A stretch of DNA of 64,000 nucleotides from CAIJXB01 sp964455905 (lineage in GTDB: Bacteria > Chlamydiota > Chlamydiia > Chlamydiales > Rhabdochlamydiaceae), in assembly GCA_964455905.1 (NCBI GenBank), contig CAYVYN010000001.1, positions 248,001 to 312,000 of the forward strand, in the 5' to 3' direction. Position 1 is the stretch's first letter, and the number at the start of each line of letters is the position of its first letter. The translations under genes were made by a program, and so were the position numbers. The notes below the pieces were generated by a model. That model was not told the DNA's origin, did no database searches, and saw only the letters and a list, made by a program, of their open reading frames with translations. Of the stretch, positions 16,992-27,500 are shown piece by piece.

Positions 16992-17374
16992 TAAAAACAC
17001 TTGAATTACTTATAGGTATGAGATTTCTTTATAAAGCTCATGTGTTTGGCCTAACCAGTTCCATCTGGCGATATTCGACGAATACCCCTGGAACGTAAAA
17101 GACTAAAAATGGATTTGTTATTGTCAAAAATACAGGCCTGATAGCGTGTTAAAATACTTTTATATGCCGAGTGAATTCAGCACCATAAATCAATCATTCT
17201 CTTAGCTAAGAGTAGTTTTTAAGAGCGTTTTAACCGGCAGATTACAAATTCAAATGGCGTCATTCTGATCAATCCCTCATCAGTCAAATTGCGCAATAAT
17301 TTGATAATCACGCTGTCGCCTCTTTTTTCAAAATCCGGTAAAATTTCAATTTAAAAACAAACTGACTTAAACTT
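16992..17374. other. Intergenic region with a possible decayed coding fragment
   Basis: No intact gene. On the minus strand at about 17222-17352 there is a 43-codon open stretch with coding-like composition (DSVIIKLLRNLTDEGLIRMTP, then FEFVICRL) bounded by stops and lacking a start, probably a gene remnant. CTCTTAGCTAAGAG at 17199-17212 is a perfect 14-base palindrome. Neither can be tied to a known element. Confidence 0.35.
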
Positions 17375-19564
17375 TCAGACTCTTTTTGTATAAAAATTCT
17401 CTAGATCTTGAAGCATTTCAGAAGTTTTTTTATAAGAAATAGGACAAGATGGGATCCCATTTAAAAAAACTTTCCCATAAGACTTTGTCATAATTCTTTT
17501 GTCTAGACAAATAACGCACCCTTTATCCGTTTTTGTGCGAATCAATCGACCAAAACCTTGCTTAAATTTCAAACAAGCTTGAGGAAGTGAATATTCTACA
17601 AAAGGGTCTTTCCCCTCTCTTTGATACATTTCACTCATAGCTTGAAACAAAGGCTCCCCTGGAACTTTAAAAGGAAGCTTAACTAAAACAACGCATCTAA
17701 GAGCATCTCCTGCTATATCAATTCCTTCCCAAAAAGAAGAAGTGGCAAATAAAACACTATCTTGCCTTTCTTTAAACCTCTCTATAAGGAGCTGCCTAGA
17801 GCACTCTCCTTGTCTCATATAAGAAAGCTTAGGCGAATCTATTGAATTCACAATTTTATCAAATGCCATCTGAAGCATTTCATAAGAAGTAAACAAAATA
17901 AAGCAGCCCCCTTTTGAAGCTCTGGTAATTTTTTTAATTGCATCTACTGTCGCATCAAAAAAACCAAATTCATGAGGGTATGGAAAATCCTTCGGAACAA
18001 GAAAAAGAGCATTTTTTTGAAAATCAAAAGGAGAATCATACATTTTTTCTTTAGTTCTTTCTTCAAGCTCTTTTGTGTTTAAGCCGAGCTGCGACTTTAA
18101 AAAAGAAAAGTTTTTATTCGATGTCATAGTAGCGCTACAAAGAACACCTGTTTCCTTGACCGAAAAAAGCAGCTTTTTCAAATAGTCTGATACGTTTAAT
18201 CGCGCGTTAACTAAAGTCAAATTCTTTAAAGCTAGAGCTCCTGTTGCTTCAACCCATCTAACAGAATGCTCCTCAAAAGGAGCTAAGACAAATAATTCAA
18301 GCTGATCTAACCTTTGAATTAAGACATTACTAATCGCATCAAAGGTCATAAAATAAGAAGAAAAAAATTCTTTTTCTTCTTCAGAAAATCCTCTTTGCAG
18401 CTCTGTCCTTAAAAGCTCTAAAGCAGAAAAAAACCTACCCCATTCTTCTTGCAAAAAATCAAACTTTTTTTGAACACCTTCAACCCACCGAGAAGATAAA
18501 AGTGTTTCAGGAGCAAACCTCCATTTTTTTTCACGAGACTCTGCTCCTTGCTCTTTAACAAGCTCTTTTTCACAAAAAATTTCAACTTCTTCTAAAAAGC
18601 TATTAAATGCTTCCAAAGAAGCTCGTTTTTGTGCGGGAATTTCAACATCTAACAAAACAAGACAGGGGCTAGATATCTGCTTTTTTTTAGAAGATAGAGC
18701 AGCCTTTAAGAGGCCTATTTGACTTTTTTGGGGTTGAATTTCAGAATAAATTCTTCCTAAATAACGAACAACCTCTAAGCGACTAATTCTTGTAGAAAAA
18801 CTTTCAAGCGCTATTTCTTCCAAATGATGCGCTTCATCTAAAACAAAACGTGAGAAAGCTGGTAAAACAGATTTTTCTTCCTGAAAGTCTGGTCGTAGTC
18901 TTGCTGCAAGATCTGCAACCAAAAGGTGGTGATTTACAACCAAAATCTGTGATTCTGAAAGCTGCTTTCTTGCCTTGAAAAAAAAGCACTTTCTAAAATG
19001 AGGGCATTCTACATGGGTACAAGAAAACCGTTCCGCTGCCACTTTTTCTTTTGTGGCGGAAGACAAGGAAAAATTTACATCAGAAAGCGATCCCTCTTCA
19101 GAAATCCTAGAAAATTGCTCTAAACGTTCTAGTTCAAGCTGCTCTTCAGGCGATAAATGGACTTTTTCAAAGCAAAGTTCTTCAAATTTTTTAAAACAAA
19201 AATAATTGCCCATCCCTTTAACAAGAATAGCTTGAAGATCCACCCCTAAAACTTTTAAAAGAAAAGGAATATCCTTATACAAAAGCTGTTCTTGCAAAGC
19301 TATCGTATGAGTAGATATCACGGTAGGAATCTTTTTAGCAGCAGCCCAAAGAATAGCAGGAACAAGGTAAGCCCAACTTTTTCCAACGCCCGTAGCTGCC
19401 TCTACAAGCAAAATATTACCTTCTTTATAGGCATCCATTACCTGTAAAGACATGTCTTTTTGCTCATGACGCATCTCATAGCCTTTAAGAGCGCGATTTA
19501 AAAGGCCACTTTGAGAAAAAACGCGCTCCACACCTTCTAAAGAAGGACTGGCTAGATCTGTCAT
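17375..19564 (-). CDS. dinG: DinG-family ATP-dependent DNA helicase (Fe-S, XPD-like)
   Basis: Superfamily 2 helicase with an iron-sulfur cluster that unwinds 5'-tailed DNA, including R-loops and G-quadruplexes. The Walker A motif AATGVGKSWAY lies near residue 57-67. The iron-sulfur cysteines follow (NYFCF, then CTHVECPHFRKC). The DEAH box is VLDEAHHLEE near residue 235. The C-terminal helicase motifs include SSFWEGIDIAG and QGFGRLIRTKTD. Length is 729 residues, normal for DinG. I use the ATG at 19564 rather than a GTG three codons upstream. It follows rpoD by about 25 bases on the same strand, so the two may be cotranscribed. Confidence 0.88.
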   Translation of the reverse strand: MTDLASPSLEGVERVFSQSGLLNRALKGYEMRHEQKDMSLQVMDAYKEGNILLVEAATGVGKSWAYLVPAILWAAAKKIPTVISTHTIALQEQLLYKDIPFLLKVLGVDLQAILVKGMGNYFCFKKFEELCFEKVHLSPEEQLELERLEQFSRISEEGSLSDVNFSLSSATKEKVAAERFSCTHVECPHFRKCFFFKARKQLSESQILVVNHHLLVADLAARLRPDFQEEKSVLPAFSRFVLDEAHHLEEIALESFSTRISRLEVVRYLGRIYSEIQPQKSQIGLLKAALSSKKKQISSPCLVLLDVEIPAQKRASLEAFNSFLEEVEIFCEKELVKEQGAESREKKWRFAPETLLSSRWVEGVQKKFDFLQEEWGRFFSALELLRTELQRGFSEEEKEFFSSYFMTFDAISNVLIQRLDQLELFVLAPFEEHSVRWVEATGALALKNLTLVNARLNVSDYLKKLLFSVKETGVLCSATMTSNKNFSFLKSQLGLNTKELEERTKEKMYDSPFDFQKNALFLVPKDFPYPHEFGFFDATVDAIKKITRASKGGCFILFTSYEMLQMAFDKIVNSIDSPKLSYMRQGECSRQLLIERFKERQDSVLFATSSFWEGIDIAGDALRCVVLVKLPFKVPGEPLFQAMSEMYQREGKDPFVEYSLPQACLKFKQGFGRLIRTKTDKGCVICLDKRIMTKSYGKVFLNGIPSCPISYKKTSEMLQDLENFYTKRV

Positions 19565-19589
19565 AAAAAGCACTCTAGATAGAAAATAA

Positions 19590-21254
19590 TTAATCCGTCT
19601 CTAAAAGATCTAAAAATGCCTGCAACTGTTTAGATCGAGTAGGATGTCTCATCTTGCGAAGAGCTTTTGCTTCAATTTGACGAACTCTTTCTCTAGTTAC
19701 TTTAAACCGGACACCTACTTCTTCTAAAGTTTTAGGCTTCCCATCTAAAAGACCAAATCGCTCAATCAAAACAGTCCTTTCCCTATCTGTTAACGTAGTT
19801 AATACTTCATTCATTTTATCTTTTAAAATAGCATAGCCCGTTGCTTCAGCTGGCGATTCTATGCTTGTATCTTCTAAGAAATCTCCAAACTGGCTTTCTC
19901 CCCCATCTCCCACTTCGGCCTGTAAAGAGATTGGATGTTGAGCTATTTTATAAATTTCTCGAATTCGTTCCGCTGAAAGTCCAAGCTCAAGACCTAATTC
20001 TTCTGGTGTAGGTTCTCTACCAGTCTCCATCATAAGTTTTTTAGCGCCACGAAGAACTTTATTAATAGTTTCTATCATATGAACAGGAATACGAATCGTT
20101 CTTGCCTGGTCAGCAATAGCTCTAGTGACAGCCTGACGAATCCACCAAGTGGCGTAAGTAGAAAACTTATATCCTCTACGATACTCAAATTTCTCGACTG
20201 CTTTCATAAGACCCACATTCCCTTCTTGAATTAAATCTAGAAAGGATAGACCTCTATTAGTATATTTTTTTGCAATCGAGATAACAAGTCTCAAATTAGA
20301 CTCGACCATCTCTCTTTTAGCTTCCTGGCTTTTATCCATCCAGCGTTGCAACATACGCACGTCTTTTTTGAATTCATCAATACCACGACCTGCAGCAAGC
20401 TCTCTTTTTTCCAGCTTTCGCTTCATACCGAGGAGCTTTGCAGCAGCAAATTTATTTTTTTCAGCTCGGGGTATTAGCTCTTGAATTTCTTTTTCTAAAG
20501 CCAAAAAACGGTCATAGGCGGTAAGAATGACCTCTATGAAATCTTCTATAATGTTATGACGGCAAAACATTCTTTTTAAATAGGCTTGCGTACGGATTCG
20601 GGTTTTTTCAATATCTTCCGCAATTGCAACTCTATCTACTTTTTTAAGCTCTGGGTTTTTTAGTTTAATCAGAAGAGATTCTAAAAACTCATCTTCTTTT
20701 TTTACTAGGCTACAAAGCTTAGGAAGAAGCTGAAGATAAGCGGCTTTATCAGCCACTTCTTTTTCAGATACAAGCTTGTCAAAACGGTCCTTCCCTGTCA
20801 TCAAATAGTTCGCAATAGAAATAGCTTCTCTAGTAGAGTACCTAAATCTCATAATGATTTTTTCTATCTGAATCTGCGCTTTTTCAATTCTTTTAGAAAT
20901 TTCCACTTCTTCTTCTCTTGTAAGAAGAGGAACTGATCCCATTTCTTTAAGATACATCCTGACCGGGTCATCAGAGCTCCCCTCGGATCGCTTAGAAGCC
21001 CCCTCTAATTCTTTAACCTCTTTTTTACGTTCTTTTTGCCTATCTACTTCCGTTTGGTTTAGAATTTGAATATCCATTCCACTTAGAAAAATCAGAATCT
21101 GATCTATTTGCTCCGGAGAGTCAAAATTCATAGGCAGAATTTCATTGATCTCTTCGTAGGTAATGTACCCTTGCTCTTTTGCAATCGCTACGAGTTCTTC
21201 AACTTTCTGCTGATGTTGGTGGCTAAGGCCAATATTCTCCGTCTCTTTCGTCAT
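19590..21254 (-). CDS. rpoD: Primary sigma factor RpoD (chlamydial sigma-66)
   Basis: Housekeeping sigma factor of about 554 residues. Region 1.2 (DDPVRMYLKEMGSVPLLTR), the non-conserved domain, region 2 (NLRLVISIAKKYTNRGLSF, then YKFSTYATWWIRQAV), region 3 (TINKVLRGAKKLMMETGREP) and region 4.2 (VTRERVRQIEAKALRKMRH) are all intact. The N-terminal block YITYEEINEILP, then DSPEQIDQILIFL, is the pattern I know from chlamydial sigma-66. I start at the ATG at 21254. A GTG eight codons upstream is possible. The next gene, dinG, is 25 bases downstream, and rpsT lies 1.3 kb away on the other strand. It should recognise the TTGACA/TATAAT-like promoters noted in this window. Confidence 0.97.
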   Translation of the reverse strand: MTKETENIGLSHQHQQKVEELVAIAKEQGYITYEEINEILPMNFDSPEQIDQILIFLSGMDIQILNQTEVDRQKERKKEVKELEGASKRSEGSSDDPVRMYLKEMGSVPLLTREEEVEISKRIEKAQIQIEKIIMRFRYSTREAISIANYLMTGKDRFDKLVSEKEVADKAAYLQLLPKLCSLVKKEDEFLESLLIKLKNPELKKVDRVAIAEDIEKTRIRTQAYLKRMFCRHNIIEDFIEVILTAYDRFLALEKEIQELIPRAEKNKFAAAKLLGMKRKLEKRELAAGRGIDEFKKDVRMLQRWMDKSQEAKREMVESNLRLVISIAKKYTNRGLSFLDLIQEGNVGLMKAVEKFEYRRGYKFSTYATWWIRQAVTRAIADQARTIRIPVHMIETINKVLRGAKKLMMETGREPTPEELGLELGLSAERIREIYKIAQHPISLQAEVGDGGESQFGDFLEDTSIESPAEATGYAILKDKMNEVLTTLTDRERTVLIERFGLLDGKPKTLEEVGVRFKVTRERVRQIEAKALRKMRHPTRSKQLQAFLDLLETD

Positions 21255-21517
21255 CGATTTGACAGCGCGAAATCTCACCTATTTTAGATAAGAAGGGAAC
21301 GCTGCTCCTAAGTTAAATTGTTAAAACAGGCAAAAGTCGCCATAAAATAGGCTAAATTCTCAGGGAAGAAGGCTCTTTTTGTCAAGCATCTTCCCTCCTT
21401 CAAAAACAGAGTATTACTTGTAATTAACGCAACTGTATCGGAAGGCTACAGTTTTTAGCAATAGAGAAAATAAAGAGAAAAAGGTACCCTTTTTTAAATC
21501 GTTTAACAAAACATCGC

Positions 21518-22000
21518 ATGTTCTATAAACCTAAAAAATCGATCTTTTTTTTGAAAACAACTCTAGAAAAAAACTATTTTCTAAAAAAAGAAGAAAAAAA
21601 CCTTATTTTCTTCTTACCGAAAGAACCTAACAGCACGTTATTGCCTATCTATTTTTTTTGGGGACTTAAAAAACACAACTCTAAGCAAATCGCCAATGCA
21701 CTTTGGATCGTTCCCGACAGCATCCTTCATCAAAAGTTTTTTATAAACACCCCGAATTTTTACTTTTTAGCAAAAAATAAGAGCAAGTTTGCCATTTACA
21801 ATAGAAAAAAACTTCTAACACGAAATGGGGACTACTTTTTACCACCAATCGAAATTGAGCCCCCCTTTTCTATTGATAGTCTCCCCTATATAAGAAGCAG
21901 CAAACATAAAGATAGCATTCTAAAAAGAAAAAATGGAGCTAAAAACCCACTTTCTATTGCCAAATACGTATATAGAAAACTGAAACAACTACTGGACTAG
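21518..22000 (+). CDS. Hypothetical basic protein
   Basis: A 160-residue protein, strongly basic (Lys-rich) and rich in Phe, Tyr and Ile. It lacks a signal peptide and clear membrane segments, although two hydrophobic strands (around 29-35 and 42-50) are present. I do not recognise it. No good ribosome binding site precedes the ATG. Its 3' end overlaps the convergent DUF3592-like gene by 12 bases. It sits between rpoD and rpsT, where other chlamydiae also carry a hypothetical gene, but homology to that gene cannot be claimed. It could be a rapidly evolving lineage-specific protein. Confidence 0.5.
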   Translation: MFYKPKKSIFFLKTTLEKNYFLKKEEKNLIFFLPKEPNSTLLPIYFFWGLKKHNSKQIANALWIVPDSILHQKFFINTPNFYFLAKNKSKFAIYNRKKLLTRNGDYFLPPIEIEPPFSIDSLPYIRSSKHKDSILKRKNGAKNPLSIAKYVYRKLKQLLD

Positions 22001-22432
22001 AGATCTTTCAATCCACTTTTTCAAAAAAATAGAGTAAATAAGCAATCCCAAAATAAAAAAAGTGTGGATACACGCTTGAAAAGGAAACTTCCTCTGCAAG
22101 GAATTTTTTGATGGCGTGTCTTTTTGAAAAAAAACATTCCATGGTTGAGAAGAAAGCTTTTGAACCGCTTTTTTAGCAGACGTGTCGTTGAAAAAATACG
22201 GCTTAGCAAATTCTGTTTCTCCTACTATCTTTTGGCCTTCAAAAAAAAAGTGATACGACGCGATAATAGCAAATGCATCATCTTTTTTTTCTACTACCTG
22301 CCATTTGTCTATCTTAGCTTCGGACTCCGAGTCTAAAGAAACATATCCCGAGATCTGAATCCCGGTTTTGACTAAAAACACGAAGAAAATTACACTCAAG
22401 ACCCCAAACAAAGATAGCCACCGCTTTTTCAT
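21989..22432 (-). CDS. DUF3592-like membrane protein
   Basis: About 147 residues with one membrane segment near the N-terminus (residues 5-22) and one near the C-terminus (about 118-136). Between them is a soluble domain of around 90 residues with the DUF3592-type rhythm: WQVVEKKDD, then a strand with ASYHFFFEGQKIVGE, then a segment ending in WNVFFQKDTPSKNSL, matching the family 'V-x-VYY-x-P-x-P-x-x-S' pattern. The family role is unknown. I use the internal ATG at 22432 (MKKRWLS). The frame is open 15 codons further upstream without a ribosome site. Confidence 0.6.
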   Translation of the reverse strand: MKKRWLSLFGVLSVIFFVFLVKTGIQISGYVSLDSESEAKIDKWQVVEKKDDAFAIIASYHFFFEGQKIVGETEFAKPYFFNDTSAKKAVQKLSSQPWNVFFQKDTPSKNSLQRKFPFQACIHTFFILGLLIYSIFLKKWIERSLVQ

Positions 22433-22493
22433 ACACCACCAAAAAGAAATAAAAAATTTAAAACTCGCGAACGCCAACTTATAAATTCAAACT

Positions 22494-22522
22494 TTGACAA
22501 ATTATAGGACATACAGTATATT
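22494..22522 (+). promoter_or_regulatory. Promoter of rpsT
   Basis: TTGACA at 22494 and TATATT at 22517 with an ideal 17-base spacer, 40 bases before the rpsT ATG. Confidence 0.8.
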
Positions 22523-22561
22523 GCTGGATATCTTTATTCTTACAGAGAAAGAGTTTGTAAA

Positions 22562-22843
22562 ATGGCAAATGATAAAACAAAAAAGAAAGCTAAGGTCAAA
22601 ACGCCTACAGCGATTAAAAGAGACCTTCAAAGCGAAAAAAATAGACTGAGAAACAAAGCTTTCCGTTCTAAAGTTAATACAGCTATAAAGCTATGCAAAG
22701 AAACTGATGCAAGCCAAATTGCTGAAAAGTTAAGTGTTGTTTATAGTCTTATGGACAAAGGCGTCAAAAAAGGCGTTTTCAAAAAAAACAAAGCAAATCG
22801 CTTTAAATCACGTATTACACGAAGATTAGCTTCTAAAGCGTAA
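22562..22843 (+). CDS. rpsT: Ribosomal protein S20
   Basis: Small-subunit primary 16S rRNA-binding protein. The 93-residue, Lys/Arg/Ala-rich all-helical sequence has the S20 pattern: an N-terminal basic tail, SEKNRLRNKAFRSKVNTAIK in helix 1, and the C-terminal KGVFKKNKANRFKSRITRRL. A GAAAGAG ribosome site precedes the ATG, with a consensus promoter upstream and a terminator downstream, so it is a single-gene unit. Confidence 0.95.
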   Translation: MANDKTKKKAKVKTPTAIKRDLQSEKNRLRNKAFRSKVNTAIKLCKETDASQIAEKLSVVYSLMDKGVKKGVFKKNKANRFKSRITRRLASKA

Positions 22844-22851
22844 AAATTCAT

Positions 22852-22888
22852 CTTAGCGGAAAAGGCATCCTTAGCCGCTAAGTTTTCT
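22852..22888 (+). terminator. Intrinsic terminator of rpsT
   Basis: CTTAGCGG (22852-22859) pairs with CCGCTAAG (22875-22882), followed by TTTTCTTT. The right arm overlaps the stop codon of recD on the opposite strand. Confidence 0.75.
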
Positions 22889-24553
22889 TTGTATCCCCGA
22901 TAATTTTCTAGCACTTCTCCTAAGAACAGAGGCCAAAGTATCTTCTCCTATAATAAGCCTAGCGCTTTTTTTAGCTCTTGTTACCGCAGTATAAAGAACT
23001 TCGCGACCTAACCTTTCACTGCCAGAAGGCGCTAAAACCAGTACAGAGCCATATTCGCTTCCCTGACTTTTATGTACAGAAAGACAGTATGCAAATTCAA
23101 ACGAAGGCAAGACTGCAGCTGGAATTTCTCTAAATTCACCCGAATCCTTAGAAAGAAAAAATGCAATATCAGTTGATTCATAGAAAGCTTTTCTTAAGGA
23201 AGATGCCTTTGCATATAAAATCCCAACATCTCCATTCATTAACTGTCTTTTTGGATCATTTGTTGTAATTAAAATAGGACAAATTAAAGACTCCTCATCA
23301 GCTAAGGAACCCAAAAACCTTCCCAAAACCATAGAATTCAAGTGATCTACACCTAACAATCCCTTTCTCATACAACTAAGAACCCGAAACTTATCAACTT
23401 GGGTTAAAATGTGAAAAAGATTTTCCTTCGTACATTCTTTTACAAAAAAAGAAAAAGCCTCTTTACATTCTAGCCATACCCTTTCTTTTATCTCTGGTAA
23501 TCTATTCGAAGACAAGATTTCTATGCCCTCTTGTTCTTTTACTCTATGTATATCAGAAGAAAGTAGGGCATCAGCTAGCTCCTGTAATTCCTTTCTTTCA
23601 ATCCTTAAGCTCTTTTTTAGAAGAGTGCATGGTAATCTAATCTTATGCCCTACCTCTATTAAATCTGCAAAAAAACTTCCAGCTTCTACAGGAGGAAGTT
23701 GATCCTTATCTCCCATAAAAATCACACGACCTCCAGACTGGAGCCTAGATAAAAATTCTACAAATAGGCCGGCATCAACCATAGAAGCCTCGTCAATCAA
23801 AAATAAATCTGCAAAAATAGTCCGGCTCTCTTCATACCCTCCCATTTTTAAAAAAGAATGCAAAGTTCCACATTCTATGTTTTGTGAAAATTCACCTATT
23901 TTTAAAGCTATATTTTTTTCTAAAAGAGCTGCTACCTTTCCTGTTGGAGCAGCTAACTTAACACGTAATTCTTTTCTCTTTTCTTCAGGAAAAGAAAGGA
24001 AAAACGACCGAACTATTTCTATCGCTGTAAAGCTTTTACCTGTTCCTGGCCCTCCTGAAATAATACTAATAGGAAATCGCAGAGCTTTTTCTACTGCAGA
24101 GCTTTGCTCTTCATTCAAAGCAGGATTGCAAGAAAAAGAAGAACCCTCTCTAAAAAATTTTGCTTGCAATACTCTTTGTAAGTGCAGGATAAAAAGCTCT
24201 TCCAACTCCCAATTTCTTTGAAGGTATACTCTATTTTCCCATATATAAACTGGAACCTTTGGAAAAGGACCTCTCCCGTCTATTTGATAAGCAAATGCTA
24301 CAGGCATTTTTCTAAAAGACTTTAAGATAGTTTCTTCCAAAGGCGCCGCCTCTTCTTGAGTATCAACTAAAAAAAATGGGGAAGGCATTAGCCCATCAAT
24401 AGAAAATTCAATACAAAGATGCCCACTTCTAGCTGTAGCTAAAAGATAAGCCAAAAAAACTTCATGATCAGTTTCCTTATATAACGATAAAATAGTCTTG
24501 GCAAAACTCCCATCAATAGAAGAAAAAAAACTTTTTTCAATCGAATTTTCCAT
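22871..24553 (-). CDS. recD: Exodeoxyribonuclease V alpha subunit RecD
   Basis: 5'-3' helicase subunit of RecBCD, which processes double-strand breaks. Motifs in order: Walker A SGGPGTGKSFTA near residue 174, DEASMVD (Walker B), MGDKDQLPPVEAGSFFADL (motif III), and the C-terminal CLSVHKSQGSEYGSV and YTAVTRAKK (motifs V-VI). Length is 560 residues, typical of RecD. The ATG at 24553 overlaps the recB stop by one base (TAATG), with GGGAG upstream. An earlier in-frame start lies within recB and is not needed. Last gene of recC-recB-recD. Confidence 0.92.
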   Translation of the reverse strand: MENSIEKSFFSSIDGSFAKTILSLYKETDHEVFLAYLLATARSGHLCIEFSIDGLMPSPFFLVDTQEEAAPLEETILKSFRKMPVAFAYQIDGRGPFPKVPVYIWENRVYLQRNWELEELFILHLQRVLQAKFFREGSSFSCNPALNEEQSSAVEKALRFPISIISGGPGTGKSFTAIEIVRSFFLSFPEEKRKELRVKLAAPTGKVAALLEKNIALKIGEFSQNIECGTLHSFLKMGGYEESRTIFADLFLIDEASMVDAGLFVEFLSRLQSGGRVIFMGDKDQLPPVEAGSFFADLIEVGHKIRLPCTLLKKSLRIERKELQELADALLSSDIHRVKEQEGIEILSSNRLPEIKERVWLECKEAFSFFVKECTKENLFHILTQVDKFRVLSCMRKGLLGVDHLNSMVLGRFLGSLADEESLICPILITTNDPKRQLMNGDVGILYAKASSLRKAFYESTDIAFFLSKDSGEFREIPAAVLPSFEFAYCLSVHKSQGSEYGSVLVLAPSGSERLGREVLYTAVTRAKKSARLIIGEDTLASVLRRSARKLSGIQRKLSG

Positions 24554-27500
24554 TAAAACTCCCTTAAAGAACATGCGTCCAACAAACTAAAATCAGGGTA
24601 AAAAAAATAAGAATTATTGCCTCTTAAAAAGAAATAAATAGCCCCCCCAAAACACTCTTTAAAATTTCTTTCATCAAAAATAGAAAGCATTTTCTTTACA
24701 GCTACTCCATAAATCGCCGCTTGTAGATTATACCTACTTTCTTCGACGCATTTTTTGACTTGCTCATCCGAATAAACCGTTTGATCTAACCCCAAAACAT
24801 TCGTCTTCCAATCTAAAACGAAATAGCATCCATTAAACCGCAAAAGCAAATCTATAAACCCCTTCACTAAGGACCCTTTAATCGGATACAGAAACTCCAC
24901 CTCTACCTGCATATCGGAAGAAGGAATGTCTTTAAGACAAAATTTTCCATTAGGAGTGCTAATTTCCTTATTCATAACTTCTTGCAACAAACTAAAAATA
25001 GTATCTTCTTTGGATTCTAAAACAGTTCCTAAACAAACAGTTTGAACAACACAACGAGCTTCTTGATCCATCTTTTGATGTAAACCCGTTTTACATAGCT
25101 CTTCTAAAATAGAGTGAATCACGGTTCCCGTGTCTGGACCAGGAGGAATAACAAACGATTCTTTCAAAATTTCTTTTGAAAAAATCTCCTCTTTTTTCCC
25201 TTCTTGAATAAGAGATGAAAAAGAAACTACAAACTCCTCTTGATAAGAAAAAAAAGTAGTAGGTGGCTGCATCAACTCTTCTTGATCAAGCGATATAAAA
25301 AGCTCCTGAGACCCAAAATTAGAGGAAACTGTTTCATAAGTAATAAAAGCATTTGATCCAAGATCTACTAACTGCGAAATACACTGCTCCAAAGAGAGCA
25401 TAGCAGCTCTTTGATAAAGCTCACTAAAACTGCAGCGTTCTTGCCCAAAGCAGTTTAAAAAAAGCTCTATAGGTGCAGCGGTTCCTCTAACTAGTTCTTG
25501 CTGATTTTTATATAAGAGATAAGGTACATATACCCTTTCTTTAGCTCTTGTTAAAGCAACATAAAGGAGCCTCAGTTTTTCTGCATCGAGTTCCTCTACA
25601 TGTAAAAAATAAGCAGATTCATCTTCATCTAAAGGAGTAATCTCCCTTCCTCCTTCTTTTCTTACGGAAATAAACTCTTCTTTTCCCGTAAATCTAGATC
25701 CTAAGGCTAAAGCAAAAACGACATCAAACTCTAAACCCTTACTCTTATGAAGAGTCATAACTTGGATTTGTTCTTTCTCTTCTTCTAATGGCTGTTTAAA
25801 AATTTCACTTTTAGAATCTTTTTCAGCAATTTCTTCCAAAAAAGATAAAATAGCTTCTAGATCATATAACTCTGAGGAACACTCAGACATAATTATTTGA
25901 AAAATCTGTCTTAACTCAAAATATAAAGAAGTATCTTTTCTAGAAAGAAGCTCCTCTCCAACCGTTAGCTCTTCTTCCTTAGAAGAAGAAGAGAGAAACT
26001 CATAAAAAAAAGCGCCAAAACCTTTTTTCTTAAAAACAAAAGAAGATTCGATAAAATATTCTCTAGCTCTTTGTAAAAAAGGATTTTCCCAAGATCCAAC
26101 AAGCTCTAAACAAGAATATCCCATTAAAACACCGCCTAAAAACTTTTTCAGCAAGCTAGAGTTAGAAGGAAATGCTACAGCTTGTAAAAGGCTTTTCATT
26201 CCTTCATACGCCAAACTTTTCATAGAAAAACTCTTTTGCATTTGACAAGGAATACCGTAGGAATAGAAAGTTTTTTGAAGTTTTTCTGCTTGAAATCGAT
26301 CTTTTACAAGCACGGCTATTTTTTCAAAAGAAACGCCCTTCTCGTTCTTTAGCCTAAGAATCTCTTCTGCTATATATGGAATAAGGAAGTCTTCCTCTAC
26401 TGAGCGTTGATTTTCAACTTCTTTTAAAAAAAAATGAATCCTTCCCTTTTTTTCTCCTGAAAGCAAAGAGGTCTGCCAAGGTCTTGATTCTACCTCCCTA
26501 ACTTCAAGGCTTTCTTTAATAAAAGGTAAAAGCATCCAGTCTCCCGGCATCTTAAATGAAAATAAAACATTTAAGGCCTGGACTAACTCAGGATGTGATC
26601 TAAAATTCGTTCCTAAATAAAATCGATTTTCTTCAGAAAAAAATCCACGAGCTTTCAGATAGATATACACATCTGCACTACGAAATCCATAGATGGCTTG
26701 TTTTGGATCTCCCACCAAATACACCACAGGTAGTTTGTACTCCGGCGACAAAAAAAGAGAATAAAAAATATTCCACTGATCTAAATCAGTATCCTGAAAT
26801 TCATCAATAATAAGAGCTTTATATTTTTCTCTTATTTTCTCTTTAAAATTTTCATTCAAAAGAGCCTTTTTTAAAGTAATTACAAAATCATCAGGCGAAA
26901 AAAGTGAAAGATCTTTTTTCCCTTTATCATATCCAATCTTACAAGCTTTCGCTAACTGAAGCAGTAGCTTTTTCGGATTGGTAGCAGATTCAAATAGTTC
27001 AACAAAAATAAGCCTGCTTTCGGCTAAAAAATTCTTTTTGACAAGCTCTTTTTGCTCTAAAAAAAACTCCTTATTTTTCAAAAAAAGATCCCATTCGGAA
27101 TAAGAAGACTCTCCTTTTTCAATAAACGAAAAAAAGGCCTCTATTTGCAAAGCCCACTTTTTAGATTTAGACAGCCTTGTAGAACAAGCAGATAACTCTT
27201 TCCATAAATCAACTGAAGATCTTCTAGGCATACTTTTTAAAGTTTGATTCCAAACCTTCCACTGCTCATCTGCGAATAAATACCCCCGAATATCCTGCTC
27301 TTTTTCTAAAATGCGTAAAACCACATCTATCAGGGACTCAATATTCTTCCCTATTTTTTTGTGAGTAGAAATCTTGCGGAGCTGTGAAGAACTCAACAAA
27401 TCTAAAGTCAAGCCCTTTCTAAAAAAATCCTTGACATACTCTCGCAATAACTCTGTTTCCGCTGCGTTTTCAGTCTGTCCCTTTGGCAAAAAAAACCCAG